A stretch of 64,000 nt of DNA, from contig JAFMKB010000007.1 in the NCBI GenBank assembly GCA_017853205.1, positions 1-64,000 on the forward strand, given 5' to 3'. Origin of the DNA: Gammaproteobacteria bacterium. Its GTDB lineage: Bacteria > Pseudomonadota > Gammaproteobacteria > Pseudomonadales > Pseudohongiellaceae. How positions within the stretch are numbered: position 1 is the stretch's first letter; the number at the start of each line of letters is the position of its first letter. Of this stretch, positions 1 through 8,725 are shown piece by piece. The translations under genes and the position numbers were made by a program. The notes beneath the pieces were generated by a model, which made no database searches, was not told the DNA's origin, and saw only the letters and a list, made by a program, of their open reading frames with translations.

Positions 1-4
1 AACA

Positions 5-586
5 ATGACAAACGCCGAGCTTAACAGACGAGCCTTCCTAAGAGCCGGCGGCGATGCGATGAAGACATCCTTTATCGCCCTCTCCTTCCCTGCGGTCTTA
101 ACAGCTTGCGGTCGCGCCCAACAGGCGCGGCTTTTGGGAGAAGGCTTCACCTCATTAAGCGCCGATGAAGCAAGGGAATACGACGCAATTGCCGCCCGAA
201 TAATACCCTCCGACGATAGCCCCGGCGCGCGCGAAGCAGGTGCCGTCTATTTCATTGACAATGTTATTAGCGACGCGTTCGAGGATCAAAAACAGCAGCT
301 TCGCTCTGGCCTCGAAGATCTTCAAGCTAAAACCGCTAACCTTTATGGCAAGACCCAGTTCGCTGACCTTACCCCCATCCAACAGGACAGCCTTCTCACA
401 CAAAGTGAAGGGACTGATTTTTTCGCAACAATCCGCTTTCTCGTCATTGCCGCCATGTTTTCGTTACCTGAATACGGCGGCAATAAAGACAAGATTGGTT
501 GGCAGCTTATAGGCTTTGAAGACCGCCATGCATGGACACAGCCATTTGGCTATTACGATTCAGAGTATCTACAGAAAGGAGAGTAA
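5..586 (+). CDS. Gluconate 2-dehydrogenase subunit 3-like Tat lipoprotein
   Basis: A 193-residue protein resembling the small subunit 3 of membrane-bound flavin dehydrogenases (gluconate/sorbitol type). The N-terminus carries a twin-arginine-like signal (NRRAFLR, residues 7-13), a hydrophobic stretch and a lipobox-like LTAC ending at Cys35. This suggests folded export by Tat and lipid anchoring on the periplasmic side of a membrane. The mature part, from about residue 50, matches the family pattern around SADEAREYDAIAARIIPSDD. The gene ends 5 bp before the likely ATG of the GMC flavoprotein, so the two are almost certainly co-transcribed and form one enzyme. In known members the small subunit supports export and assembly of the catalytic subunit. 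A cytochrome c subunit, usual in such complexes, is not seen and could lie before base 1. The substrate is unknown. Confidence 0.82.
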   Translation: MTNAELNRRAFLRAGGDAMKTSFIALSFPAVLTACGRAQQARLLGEGFTSLSADEAREYDAIAARIIPSDDSPGAREAGAVYFIDNVISDAFEDQKQQLRSGLEDLQAKTANLYGKTQFADLTPIQQDSLLTQSEGTDFFATIRFLVIAAMFSLPEYGGNKDKIGWQLIGFEDRHAWTQPFGYYDSEYLQKGE

Positions 587-591
587 TCCGC

Positions 592-2262
592 ATGGCTGAA
601 CAGGAAACGTCGGTTACTTATCCTACTCGCGAAGCGGTCGACTTCGTCATCGTTGGCTCTGGCGCAGCCGGTGGCGTGATGGCGAAAGAACTTTCCGTCG
701 CAGGCTTCTCAGTCGTCGTTTTGGAACAGGGCCCGCATCTTAAAGCGAGCGATTTTAAACATGATGAATGGAGTTACGACTACAATGGCGGCCTTATCTG
801 GGGCAGCAAACAAGGACACCCTCAGACTTTTAGAAAGGCTGCGGACCAAACCGCAAGGCCGGCTGAAGCGGCACTAGGCTATGCCCATAACGTTGGGGGC
901 AGCAGCGTTCACTTCTCAGGAAATTTCTGGCGCTTCAGGCCTATCGATTTTATCGAGGCGAGCGTTCGCGGGACTATCTCAGGTACTAACTTTGCCGACT
1001 GGCCAATCACTTATCAAGAGTTAGAGCCCTACTATACCAAGGTCGATTGGGAGGTCGGAGTATCGGGGCTACAGGGGCCGTGGGACCCACCTCGAACACG
1101 AGATTATCCCTGTGAGCCTATGCCCATCAAAGGCTCGGATGTACTACTCGAGCGCGCGGCCAAGAAACTAGGTCTTAATCCCTACCCTGCGCCCGTGGCG
1201 ATACTCTCACAGCCTCATAATGGTCGTCCCGCCTGCATTCACTGCGGCTTCTGCAATGGCTTTGGCTGCGAGGTAAACGCAAAGTCATCATCGATGGCGA
1301 CAATGATTCCCCTAGCGCTCGCAAGCGGGCGCTGCGAACTACGCACCGGCTGCACAGTCTCTAGGGTATCAACCCGTCCCGACGGCAAAGTTGACGAGGT
1401 CGTGTACTGGAATGCCGAGGGCGAGGAACACGCTCAGCGCGCTAAGGCTGTGGTCCTTTGCGCGAATGGCGCTGAAACACCGCGACTATTGCTTCTATCG
1501 GCCTCCGCGCAACATCCACAGGGGCTCGGCAATTCAAGCGGCTTTGTTGGTCAGAATTTGATGTTTAACGGCTACACATCGGTTGTCGGCCTGTTTCCTG
1601 AACCCGTAAATGCCTATAAAAGCATCCCCGCCACGCGCGTTATTCATGACTTCTATGAACTAGACAGGACTGTTGGCTTTTACGGCGGCGGGGGCATAGA
1701 CGGCAGGCACTACGCACGCGGGACACCGCTTAACTCTGCGCTGATGAGCGGCATGTTCGGCGGCCCTAAATGGGGAGCTGATTACAAAAGGAGTCTTGAA
1801 CAAGAATTTACGCATACCGCGGCGTTTGATGGACACACAACATCACTTCCGCTTGCGACGAACACGGTGACTCTAGACCCGACACTTAAAGATAAATGGG
1901 GGCGCCCCGCGCTTCGCTGCACCTACATGGATCACCCTGACGACCTCGCTACCATGAAATTTTTCTTCGATAAAACCAACGAACTCATGGAGGCTGCAGG
2001 CGCCTTGAGTCAAGCGGGAAGCTATCCTGAAAACGGCCAAGAGGGAAACGTGCATCTGCTGGGAACATGCAGAATGGGAAACGATCCTACGAGCTCAGTT
2101 ATCGACAAATACCACCGCTCGCATGATGTGCCTAATTTGTTTATCTGTGATGGCTCAAGCCTTGTGACGTCGGGTCGCGGCCAGCCAACGATGACAATTA
2201 TGGCACTAGCTTTTAGAGCAGCAGATCATCTGATTCAGTCGGCTCGACGCGGTGAGATCTGA
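592..2262 (+). CDS. GMC-family FAD-dependent oxidoreductase, catalytic subunit
   Basis: A glucose-methanol-choline family flavoprotein of 556 residues, probably a dehydrogenase of a sugar, sugar acid or alcohol that works with the preceding subunit. The start at 592 is chosen because AAAGGAGAG lies just upstream; an upstream in-frame ATG at 532 would overlap the previous gene by 55 bp and has no clear ribosome site. The FAD-binding GSGAAGG motif sits near residue 23. The C-terminus has the family HLLGTCRMG segment and the terminal signature near ICDGSSLVTSGRGQPT. A cysteine-rich segment, CIHCGFCNGFGC (about residues 220-232), is typical of the gluconate-dehydrogenase-like branch. It could bind an iron-sulfur cluster, as reported for FAD-dependent glucose dehydrogenase, but that is inference. 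No Tat signal is seen on this subunit, so it may be exported with its lipoprotein partner. Confidence 0.86.
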   Translation: MAEQETSVTYPTREAVDFVIVGSGAAGGVMAKELSVAGFSVVVLEQGPHLKASDFKHDEWSYDYNGGLIWGSKQGHPQTFRKAADQTARPAEAALGYAHNVGGSSVHFSGNFWRFRPIDFIEASVRGTISGTNFADWPITYQELEPYYTKVDWEVGVSGLQGPWDPPRTRDYPCEPMPIKGSDVLLERAAKKLGLNPYPAPVAILSQPHNGRPACIHCGFCNGFGCEVNAKSSSMATMIPLALASGRCELRTGCTVSRVSTRPDGKVDEVVYWNAEGEEHAQRAKAVVLCANGAETPRLLLLSASAQHPQGLGNSSGFVGQNLMFNGYTSVVGLFPEPVNAYKSIPATRVIHDFYELDRTVGFYGGGGIDGRHYARGTPLNSALMSGMFGGPKWGADYKRSLEQEFTHTAAFDGHTTSLPLATNTVTLDPTLKDKWGRPALRCTYMDHPDDLATMKFFFDKTNELMEAAGALSQAGSYPENGQEGNVHLLGTCRMGNDPTSSVIDKYHRSHDVPNLFICDGSSLVTSGRGQPTMTIMALAFRAADHLIQSARRGEI

Positions 2263-2402
2263 GTTCCTCTTTCTGTCCTTGAAATTTGGTGAGCGACATT
2301 AGATCTCAGACCACCTGGCAGGCGTTACCTCTATCAAATAAACCGAGCAAGATTCGAACGTGACGGCTCGGATCCACAGATTACAGGACGATAAAATACT
2401 CA

Positions 2403-3221
2403 ATGGATCTTATTTTTTTTGATTTAGATGGCACACTTCTTAACGAATCCTCCGTAATCTCACCGTTTACCAAAGAAACACTCGGACTACTTAAAGATAA
2501 AAACATAGCCTTCACAGTCGCCACTGGGCGCACCATGCTCTCAGCTAGAACGATTCTGCAGGGACATGATTTTGATCTCCCGCAAATCTATACCAATGGC
2601 GTGACTATATGGGACCCCCTCAATAGCCAACTCACACTCGAGAATTTGCTTACAACCGCTGAGATTGAAATGGTCGTCGACACAACCTTGAGGCAAGGTG
2701 TTACCCCATTCGTGCATGCAATCGATCCGAGTAATCACTTTATTTATCATGCTGCGCCGCAGCATCGCGTCGAGAGGGAGTTGATTGCTACCCACTACGC
2801 AGGAACAGAGGCCAAACTTCTTCCTTTAGAGGTGCTGCCAAAAGACAGCCAAGTTACCAACATAAGTATGATCGGCTCGGAAGCAGACATTACCAACATT
2901 TGGAGAAGCGTAAATTATCATCCCAACCTCGTAACCTATTCAGGCCCAGCTATTGAAGGCGAATCCTATCGCTGGATGGACATCCATCATTGTCTAGCGA
3001 GCAAGGGCGCGGCGGTTAACACCCTCAAAAAGCAGCTTGGCGCGAGCAATATAATCTGCTTTGGCGATGGAGATAATGACCTAAGCATGTTCCAACTTGC
3101 TGATGAAAGCTATGCGCCTCAGAACGCACGCGAAGAGGTAAAAGAGGCAGCTAGCGCGGTAATTGGGCACAACCACAAAGATGGCATCGCCCACTTCCTG
3201 CGCGAACGATTTGCGCTCTGA
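2403..3221 (+). CDS. Cof-type HAD-family hydrolase (sugar-phosphate phosphatase-like)
   Basis: A 272-residue cytosolic haloacid-dehalogenase-superfamily phosphatase of the Cof/YidA type. HAD motif I is FFDLDGTLL (Asp7 nucleophile, Asp9 acid/base), motif II is TVATGRT near residue 40, the motif III lysine is in SKGAAVN, and motif IV is FGDGDNDLSMF near residue 222. The IIB cap domain lies between motifs II and III, as is usual for Cof proteins. Length fits the family (about 265-275). Family members dephosphorylate various sugar phosphates or pyridoxal/FMN; the substrate cannot be told from sequence. The gene stands alone, 140 bp after the GMC gene and on the same strand. A weak AGGA lies about 15 bases before the ATG. 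Confidence 0.85.
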   Translation: MDLIFFDLDGTLLNESSVISPFTKETLGLLKDKNIAFTVATGRTMLSARTILQGHDFDLPQIYTNGVTIWDPLNSQLTLENLLTTAEIEMVVDTTLRQGVTPFVHAIDPSNHFIYHAAPQHRVERELIATHYAGTEAKLLPLEVLPKDSQVTNISMIGSEADITNIWRSVNYHPNLVTYSGPAIEGESYRWMDIHHCLASKGAAVNTLKKQLGASNIICFGDGDNDLSMFQLADESYAPQNAREEVKEAASAVIGHNHKDGIAHFLRERFAL

Positions 3222-3420
3222 TTGATTCTTAGAATTTCAGAGCCCTGACCTGCGATAATCCGCGGAGAAGTCCGCTATTACAGTGATGTCGAACTGCTTT
3301 TTGACGACGTTGATGGTTACGCCGTAATCAGCGAAACGAACCTACCCTGAGCCAAGAATTTTAATTCCGGCAACTATCCTATCGATATAAATGGGTTTGT
3401 GATTAGTTTAAGGTACAAGA
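3222..3420. other. Intergenic region beside tRNA-Leu with an orphan reading-frame fragment
   Basis: No complete gene is visible here. From 3249 to 3350 the plus strand holds a start-less open frame of 33 codons that looks protein-like (contains YYSDVELLFDDVDGYAVIS) and ends in TGA. It may be the tail of a decayed gene. It lies directly beyond the 3' end of the tRNA-Leu gene, a position where integrating elements often insert and leave debris. No matching attachment-site repeat was found. Confidence 0.3.
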
Positions 3421-3507
3421 TGGTGCCCGGGGCCGGAATCGAACCGGCACGGTGTTTCCACCGAGGGATTTTAAGTCCCTTGCGTCTACCAATTTCGCCA
3501 CCCGGGC
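3421..3507 (-). tRNA. tRNA-Leu (anticodon TAA)
   Basis: Reading the minus strand gives an 87-nt class II tRNA with encoded CCA. The acceptor arm GCCCGGG (3501-3507) pairs with CCCGGGC (3425-3431), followed by ACCA. The T-arm GGTTCGATTCC is intact. The anticodon loop CTTAAAA gives anticodon TAA. The long variable arm is as expected for tRNA-Leu. It is the last of three clustered tRNAs, in the order Gly-Cys-Leu downstream of pgsA. This matches the E. coli glyW-cysT-leuZ arrangement. Confidence 0.96.
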
Positions 3508-3609
3508 TGGGGGCTTGAGTTGCAGTGTAGATGAAGCCTAAGTGTAGGCTAGCGGCAAACCGTGCAATTCGGTTTTCCCACGATCACTGCAAAAACATAG
3601 AAGTGTGTA

Positions 3610-3683
3610 TGGAGGCTGGGGTCGGAATCGAACCGGCGTTAACGGAGTTGCAGTCCGCTGCATGACCACTCTGCCACCCAGCC
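3610..3683 (-). tRNA. tRNA-Cys (anticodon GCA)
   Basis: On the minus strand a 74-nt tRNA starts GGCTGGG (3677-3683), pairs with CCCAGCC near the 3' end and has an encoded CCA. The anticodon loop CTGCAAC gives GCA, and the T-loop GGTTCGATTCC is standard. It lies between tRNA-Leu and tRNA-Gly in the conserved three-gene cluster. Confidence 0.96.
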
Positions 3684-3816
3684 CTATCACGTTCTTATGC
3701 GAGGCCGAACTATAACAAAACACATCCGGAGAGGCATTCTTTTTCTGCTACAGTGCGAATACTAATTCAAACCCAAACCTGGCGACGATTTAGTTGATAT
3801 GGGAGAGAAAAAAGAT

Positions 3817-3892
<76 letters not shown>

Positions 3893-3964
3893 TTTATCTG
3901 GTCACCTAGTCTTGTGTCTAGGCAGTGATTCGGCTACTCAACAAGAGTGCTTCCTCGACTCTGT

Positions 3965-3985
3965 GAATAACCTTTCCGGTTATTC
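3965..3985. repeat. Perfect hairpin in the pgsA-tRNA-Gly spacer
   Basis: GAATAACC (3965-3972) and GGTTATTC (3978-3985) form an 8-bp perfect stem around a 5-base loop, within the 178-bp spacer between pgsA and tRNA-Gly. There is no U-tract after it on the minus strand, so it is not a standard terminator. It could be an RNA-processing signal in a pgsA-tRNA transcript. Confidence 0.4.
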
Positions 3986-4070
3986 CGATGACAGGGGCCT
4001 GTTGCCATCCAGAGAGAGCGTATTTTAATGCCAAACCGTGGCAAGTCAAGCGCTGATCGCACTGTATTAT

Positions 4071-4628
4071 TTACTCGCCGCTAAACATCTCGCTCCGTGC
4101 CGCCCTGAAATAAGACACCATTGACCACAAGCCGAGAGCCGCAGCCACCCAAATCAGGGCAAGACCTAAATGGAAGAACAACGGCATCACAGATGGACTT
4201 GCGCCCAACAGCAAGGTTATTGCGATCATTTGCAGCGTCGTCTTTAACTTGCCAATCCAAGCCACCGCGACAAGATCCCTCAAGCCCTTTGCCGCCATCC
4301 ATTCTCGCAGCGCAGAGATAGTAATTTCGCGCCCAACAATAAGTAGCGCTGGGACCAATAGATCTTCATAGGAAGCGAGTAGCAAAATGAGAATTGCCGT
4401 GACAAACAGCTTATCGGCAACAGGGTCAAGAAAAGCACCGAAAGGCGAACCCAAGCTGAGCCGTCTCGCAAGAAAGCCATCGAGCCAATCGGTGATACTG
4501 CCTATGATAAAGAAGCCAGCCGCGACAAGCTGCGCAAGGGCAAAATCAGCCTGATAAAAAAGCACGATTATGGGAATTAGTGCGATGCGGCTGAGAGACG
4601 CAAGGTTGGCCCAATTAGTCATTTTCAT
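4071..4628 (-). CDS. pgsA: CDP-diacylglycerol--glycerol-3-phosphate 3-phosphatidyltransferase
   Basis: This inner-membrane enzyme makes phosphatidylglycerophosphate, the committed step to phosphatidylglycerol and cardiolipin. The 185-residue protein shows the complete CDP-alcohol phosphatidyltransferase motif D-G-x2-A-R-x8-G-x3-D-x3-D, with Asp50, Gly51, Ala54, Arg55, Gly64, Asp68 and Asp72, plus several hydrophobic membrane segments. Length is close to E. coli PgsA (182). The start may be Met1 or Met3 (4622). It follows uvrC on the same strand with a gap of about 120 bp and precedes tRNA-Gly, the order known from E. coli, which strengthens the call. Confidence 0.93.
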   Translation of the reverse strand: MKMTNWANLASLSRIALIPIIVLFYQADFALAQLVAAGFFIIGSITDWLDGFLARRLSLGSPFGAFLDPVADKLFVTAILILLLASYEDLLVPALLIVGREITISALREWMAAKGLRDLVAVAWIGKLKTTLQMIAITLLLGASPSVMPLFFHLGLALIWVAAALGLWSMVSYFRAARSEMFSGE

Positions 4629-4749
4629 TCTCGTCTTACATGGCTCGAAAACAGGTGTTGCGACACGCTATTCTACACAAGGTTTCATGACTATGCTTTA
4701 TCCTGAGCTGTTACCGCTAGCAGAGTGCGCGACCAAACGCACAACAGCC

Positions 4750-6594
4750 TTAGCTGACATGGAAATGTTCGTAAATTGCCGCAGCGAGTTTTCCACTTAT
4801 CCCTGCTACTTTGGCAATCTCCGACTCTGCCGCGCGTTTTAGCCCTTGCTGACCACCAAAATGCTTCAGCAGATCGCGTCGCCGCTTAGGGCCTAGTCCA
4901 GGGATATCTTCTAGCTGCGAGCGTTTTCTCGTATTGCCACGACGCTGCCGATGAGAAGTGATGGCAAAACGATGCGCCTCATCACGAATCTGTTGCAAAA
5001 GGTGCAATGCAGGCGACTCTGTAGCGATTGCGATTTCACTGACCCGCTCGCCCTCTTTCAGAAACAGCGTCTCCTGTCCTGCGCGACGGCTTATTCCCTT
5101 AGCAATACCTAGTAATAAAAGCGAATCAAGTTCAAATCGTGCGAGCACCTTGGCTGCTTGCGATAGCTGCCCCTTGCCACCGTCAATCAGGAGAATATCG
5201 GGAAGCTTACCCTCCCCCTTCTTCAATCGTTCGAAACGTCGATTCAACACCTGCTCCATCGCCGCATAGTCATCGCCCGGCGTGATGCCCTCGATATTAA
5301 AACGGCGGTAATCGTTCTTTACTGCCCCATCGGCATCAAATACAACACAGGAAGCGACCGTCCCCTCGCCCCCGGTATGACTTATATCGAAACACTCAAT
5401 TCTTGCTGGTAGCTCATCGAGGGCAAGCGCTTGTTGCAGATGCGCGAACCGACGTTTGCTGTTTTGTTTACTCGCCAAATGAGCGCCCAAGGCTTCGGTA
5501 GCATTTGTTAGTGCCATCTTGAGCCATTTTGCGCGATGTCCACGCACATTCGACACAAGGCGAACCTTCCTGCCAGCAACATATTCCATCGCCTCGATAA
5601 GTGCGCCACTCTCGGAGAGAGCATCTGAAATAAGTAATTCTGCTGGTAAATTTGCACCGTTCTCCTCGCCGAGATAACTTTGAGAAATAAAATCGCTGAG
5701 CAACTCATCAGCATCCGAGGCGAGCCTGTGTTTCGGAAAGAAATTTTTGCTACCAAGAATGCGCCCACCCCGCACGTAGATTACATGAACACAAACACCC
5801 GCCGGCTGCATCGCCACAGCTATGACGTCTGCATCCTCGCCTTGGTTTGCGACAACTTGATCTTCCTGAATTCGCCGCAGCACGCCGATCTGATCGCGTA
5901 TTTTCGCCGCCTTTTCGAATTCTAGAGCCTCAGCAGCCGCCTCCATGTTCTTGGTCAATTCAGACGTCAGCTGAGTGCTTTTGCCCTGAAGAAAAAGCGT
6001 GGAATAACGCACATCGCGCGCATACTCCTCAGGCGAGATAAGCCCTACACAAGGCGCAGTACAGCGATCAATCTGATATTGTAGACAGGGTCTGGTGCGA
6101 TTTTTAAAGTAACTTTCCTGGCATTGGCGCACTTTAAAAACTTTCTGCATAAGCTGCAGCGTATCTCGCGTTGCAAGCGCACTAGGATAGGGACCAAAAT
6201 ATTTTCCTTTGCGCGACTTGCGACCGCGGTAAAACATCAGCCTAGGGTAGTCGGCATGATCCGTTAGCAGAATAAATGGATAGGATTTATCATCCCTAAG
6301 CTGAATATTGTAGGGCGGCTTAAGTTCTTTGATTAAGCTCTGTTCAAGCAGCAATGCCTCGGTTTCACTATGCGTGATGCTAATTTCAATGCGTGCGATT
6401 TTCGCGACCATCGCCATGGTCTTAGTCGTCAACCCCGACGCCCTAAAGTAGCTCCCAACGCGTTTTTTAAGGTTTCTCGCCTTACCGACGTAAATAACTC
6501 GTTCGTCGCCGTCAACCATTCGATAAACGCCAGGCCGACTGCTGAGATTGCTTACAAAATCTTTGTGATCAAACGGTTCGGATGATTGTGACAT
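4750..6594 (-). CDS. uvrC: UvrABC excinuclease subunit C
   Basis: UvrC makes both incisions in nucleotide excision repair. The chosen ATG at 6594 gives 614 residues (E. coli 610); an upstream in-frame TTG at 6624 would add ten residues but has no better ribosome site. Visible domains: N-terminal GIY-YIG nuclease (SRPGVYRMVD, then VIYVGKARNLKKRV), central cysteine region, UVR motif around EALEFEKAAKIRDQIGVLRR, the C-terminal RNase H-like nuclease, and a tandem helix-hairpin-helix end (LEDIPGLGPKRRRDLLKHFG). It precedes pgsA, as in enterics, but the uvrY/gacA response-regulator gene often found before uvrC is absent: murB lies there instead. No LexA box was noticed in its 155-bp upstream region. 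Confidence 0.96.
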   Translation of the reverse strand: MSQSSEPFDHKDFVSNLSSRPGVYRMVDGDERVIYVGKARNLKKRVGSYFRASGLTTKTMAMVAKIARIEISITHSETEALLLEQSLIKELKPPYNIQLRDDKSYPFILLTDHADYPRLMFYRGRKSRKGKYFGPYPSALATRDTLQLMQKVFKVRQCQESYFKNRTRPCLQYQIDRCTAPCVGLISPEEYARDVRYSTLFLQGKSTQLTSELTKNMEAAAEALEFEKAAKIRDQIGVLRRIQEDQVVANQGEDADVIAVAMQPAGVCVHVIYVRGGRILGSKNFFPKHRLASDADELLSDFISQSYLGEENGANLPAELLISDALSESGALIEAMEYVAGRKVRLVSNVRGHRAKWLKMALTNATEALGAHLASKQNSKRRFAHLQQALALDELPARIECFDISHTGGEGTVASCVVFDADGAVKNDYRRFNIEGITPGDDYAAMEQVLNRRFERLKKGEGKLPDILLIDGGKGQLSQAAKVLARFELDSLLLLGIAKGISRRAGQETLFLKEGERVSEIAIATESPALHLLQQIRDEAHRFAITSHRQRRGNTRKRSQLEDIPGLGPKRRRDLLKHFGGQQGLKRAAESEIAKVAGISGKLAAAIYEHFHVS

Positions 6595-6749
6595 AAGCGA
6601 AGCAAAAGCTAAGATTGAGCTCAACGATGACTCAAGAAGGGTTGAGAGCGAATAAATGTTCCACTAGTGCCGCGAAGACTAGCCTAAGGCGGAAGCCCAC
6701 TCAAGTACGGTGACGCTACCCTGCTCCCAGCTTAAGGAAGTTTAGAGTG

Positions 6750-7769
6750 CTAGACGATGAGAACTTCCGGCTGGAGTGCGATACCAAACTTATGCAAAAC
6801 AGAGCTGCTCATTTCCTGCGCAAGAAGAAAAATCTCTTCTCCCGTCGCCCCCCCATGATTAACTAGCACGAGTGCGTGATGATCAAATACGCCCGCTAAT
6901 CCCTTTTTACGCCCCTTCCATCCTGCCGTATCGAGAAGCCATGCCGCAGAGACCTTATAGAAATCGCCGTTTTCTAAGGGAAAGGCAGGCACGCCGTCAT
7001 GTTTCTCACTAATCTTACGAAACTTTTCTGCGGAGATAACTGGATTTTTAAAGAAACTCCCCGCATTACCAACCACCTTCGGATCTGGCAGTTTGCTCCG
7101 CCTGATTTCACATACCGCATGGTAGACCTGCTCTGCAGTTACCTTTTCATCTGCGTCAAATCGTTCAGCTAACGCAGGATAAGTAAGAACAGGCGCATCG
7201 CTATCAGACAAGTCAAGCTCGACCTCAAGCACGATATACCTTCCACGCGGCGCACGCTTAAAAAGACTATCTCGATAAGCAAAATCGCAAGCCTCACGCT
7301 CGAATTCGAGGTTTTTAGCCAAGTGGGTATCAAAGACGTGAACTCTCTTCACGAAGCGCTCAATCTCGACGCCATATGCCCCGATATTCTGTATCGGCGC
7401 TGCACCCACGGTGCCCGGGATTAGCGCCAGATTTTCGAGGCCGAACAGATTATTCGCAAGTGTCCACTTTACAAGAGCATGCCAATCCTCACCGGCTCCA
7501 ATACGCAGCCGTGTTGGACTCTCTTGTACGATGCCGGTGAGCTTAACGATGATTATCAACCCCGGGAAATCGCGTACAAACAGGACATTACTTCCACTGC
7601 CAAGCACCATCAGCTCTAGATGATTGTCACGAGCAAACTCAACAGCCTCATAAAGCGCGGGTAAATCAGTCACTTCGATCAAAAAGTGAGAATATTGTTT
7701 CACACCGAACGTTGTATAGGCTTCGAGCGGTGCATTCTCTATAAGATTCGACAAACGTGCCTCGCTCAT
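6750..7769 (-). CDS. murB: UDP-N-acetylenolpyruvoylglucosamine reductase
   Basis: MurB is the cytosolic FAD/NADPH enzyme that reduces enolpyruvyl-UDP-GlcNAc to UDP-MurNAc in peptidoglycan synthesis. The 339-residue protein fits the E. coli-type family (342). Visible signatures: the FAD-binding VLGSGSNVLF near residue 55, the IPGTVGAAPIQNIGAYG loop near residue 122, the catalytic serine in VGNAGSFFKNP near residue 234, and the terminal QPEVLIV containing the conserved glutamate. It overlaps kdsB by 4 bp (ATGA), so it is the last gene of the long minus-strand envelope operon. Confidence 0.96.
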   Translation of the reverse strand: MSEARLSNLIENAPLEAYTTFGVKQYSHFLIEVTDLPALYEAVEFARDNHLELMVLGSGSNVLFVRDFPGLIIIVKLTGIVQESPTRLRIGAGEDWHALVKWTLANNLFGLENLALIPGTVGAAPIQNIGAYGVEIERFVKRVHVFDTHLAKNLEFEREACDFAYRDSLFKRAPRGRYIVLEVELDLSDSDAPVLTYPALAERFDADEKVTAEQVYHAVCEIRRSKLPDPKVVGNAGSFFKNPVISAEKFRKISEKHDGVPAFPLENGDFYKVSAAWLLDTAGWKGRKKGLAGVFDHHALVLVNHGGATGEEIFLLAQEMSSSVLHKFGIALQPEVLIV

Positions 7770-8491
7770 TTAAGGAACGCTCGCACTGCCATGAGGTCTT
7801 CAGGCGTGTCGACTCCCGGCGGAATACGCGCAGGCGCAATCGATACGTGAATAGCAACACCATTATAAAGCGCACGCAATTGCTCCAGCCTCTCAACGGC
7901 TTCGATCGGAGCCACGGGCCATGTAACGAATTTGCGTAGGACACCTACTCGGTAAGCATAGATACCTATGTGGCGGTAGCATCCATCAGGTAGCGATACA
8001 CTAGCGGGTATAGGCGCGCGACTAAAATAAAGTGCTCGCCCAAACTTATCCATGACCACTTTCACGGAACTCGATTCTATATACTCGCGCTCATTCTCAA
8101 TTGGCTCACAGAGCGTTGCCAAGCCGTAATCTGCATTGTGCTTTAGACATTCGGCTACCTGATCGATTGCCTCTGAGGGGATAAGCGGTTCATCTGCCTG
8201 CACATTGACCACACAGTCTGAATCATGAAAACCTAACGCATCTACCACTTCGCAAATTCGATCGCTACCGGACTGATGAGAGGCTGAAGTCATCAGAGCC
8301 TCGGCACCAAAGGCGTTTGCCACCTCGAGAATACGTTCATCATCCGTCGCAATCACCACACGCGTTGCGCCACTCAGCAATGCCCGCTCCCAAGTGTGCT
8401 GGATCATGGGTTTACCCGAAATGTCTAGCAAGGGCTTACCTGGTAGTCGTGTCGACGCATAGCGCGCTGGGATTACAACAGAAAAGCTCAT
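7766..8491 (-). CDS. kdsB: 3-deoxy-manno-octulosonate cytidylyltransferase (CMP-KDO synthetase)
   Basis: KdsB activates KDO with CTP for the lipopolysaccharide inner core. The 241-residue protein begins with the nucleotidyltransferase signature [15 protein letters not shown] (residues 7-21). The QADEPLI segment near residue 99 carries a metal-binding aspartate, and the GIYAYR region is also conserved. It overlaps both neighbours by 4 bp (ycaR before, murB after), indicating translational coupling in one transcript. Length and order are typical of gammaproteobacteria. Confidence 0.96.
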   Translation of the reverse strand: MSFSVVIPARYASTRLPGKPLLDISGKPMIQHTWERALLSGATRVVIATDDERILEVANAFGAEALMTSASHQSGSDRICEVVDALGFHDSDCVVNVQADEPLIPSEAIDQVAECLKHNADYGLATLCEPIENEREYIESSSVKVVMDKFGRALYFSRAPIPASVSLPDGCYRHIGIYAYRVGVLRKFVTWPVAPIEAVERLEQLRALYNGVAIHVSIAPARIPPGVDTPEDLMAVRAFLK

Positions 8492-8700
8492 CGGTACGAC
8501 TCGACCTCTTCCAGTGTTAACTCTCGCGCTTCATTTATAAGCATTACAGGTACGCCGTCCTTAACCGGATACGCGAGCGCGTCTATTCGGCAAATAAGCT
8601 CTCCAACCACATCTTCGGCGGGCCTCGATTCTTTATCGAAAACGAGTTCGCCATGACACTGGGGACATGCCAGAAGAGTTAATAATTTTTGGTCTACCAT
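8488..8700 (-). CDS. ycaR: Trm112/YcaR family small zinc-binding-like protein
   Basis: A 70-residue protein of the Trm112/YcaR family, conserved between lpxK and kdsB in many gammaproteobacteria. The start [14 protein letters not shown] carries the paired cysteines CPQC (12-15), and [22 protein letters not shown] is the usual core. One further cysteine (C37) is kept, so full zinc binding is uncertain. The role is not established; in eukaryotes and archaea Trm112 activates methyltransferases, but that should not be assumed here. A strong GAGGTAAG precedes the ATG. The gene overlaps kdsB by 4 bp and follows lpxK by 25 bp. Confidence 0.88.
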   Translation of the reverse strand: MVDQKLLTLLACPQCHGELVFDKESRPAEDVVGELICRIDALAYPVKDGVPVMLINEARELTLEEVESYR

Positions 8701-8725
8701 AATCTTACCTCATTGCGAGTAACCA

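Noticed and set aside
532-591. Upstream extension of the GMC gene
   Set aside because: It overlaps the preceding lipoprotein gene, whereas the ATG at 592 has AAAGGAGAG.
2253-2308. TGAGATCT/AGATCTCA inverted repeat at the end of the GMC gene
   Set aside because: The arms are 40 bases apart, the first overlaps the coding end, and no T-run follows; too weak for a terminator call.
3538-3723. 61-codon minus-strand frame across tRNA-Cys
   Set aside because: It runs through a complete tRNA gene and is not protein-like.
6595-6624. TTG start extending uvrC by ten residues
   Set aside because: ATG at 6594 gives the family length and the TTG has no better ribosome site.
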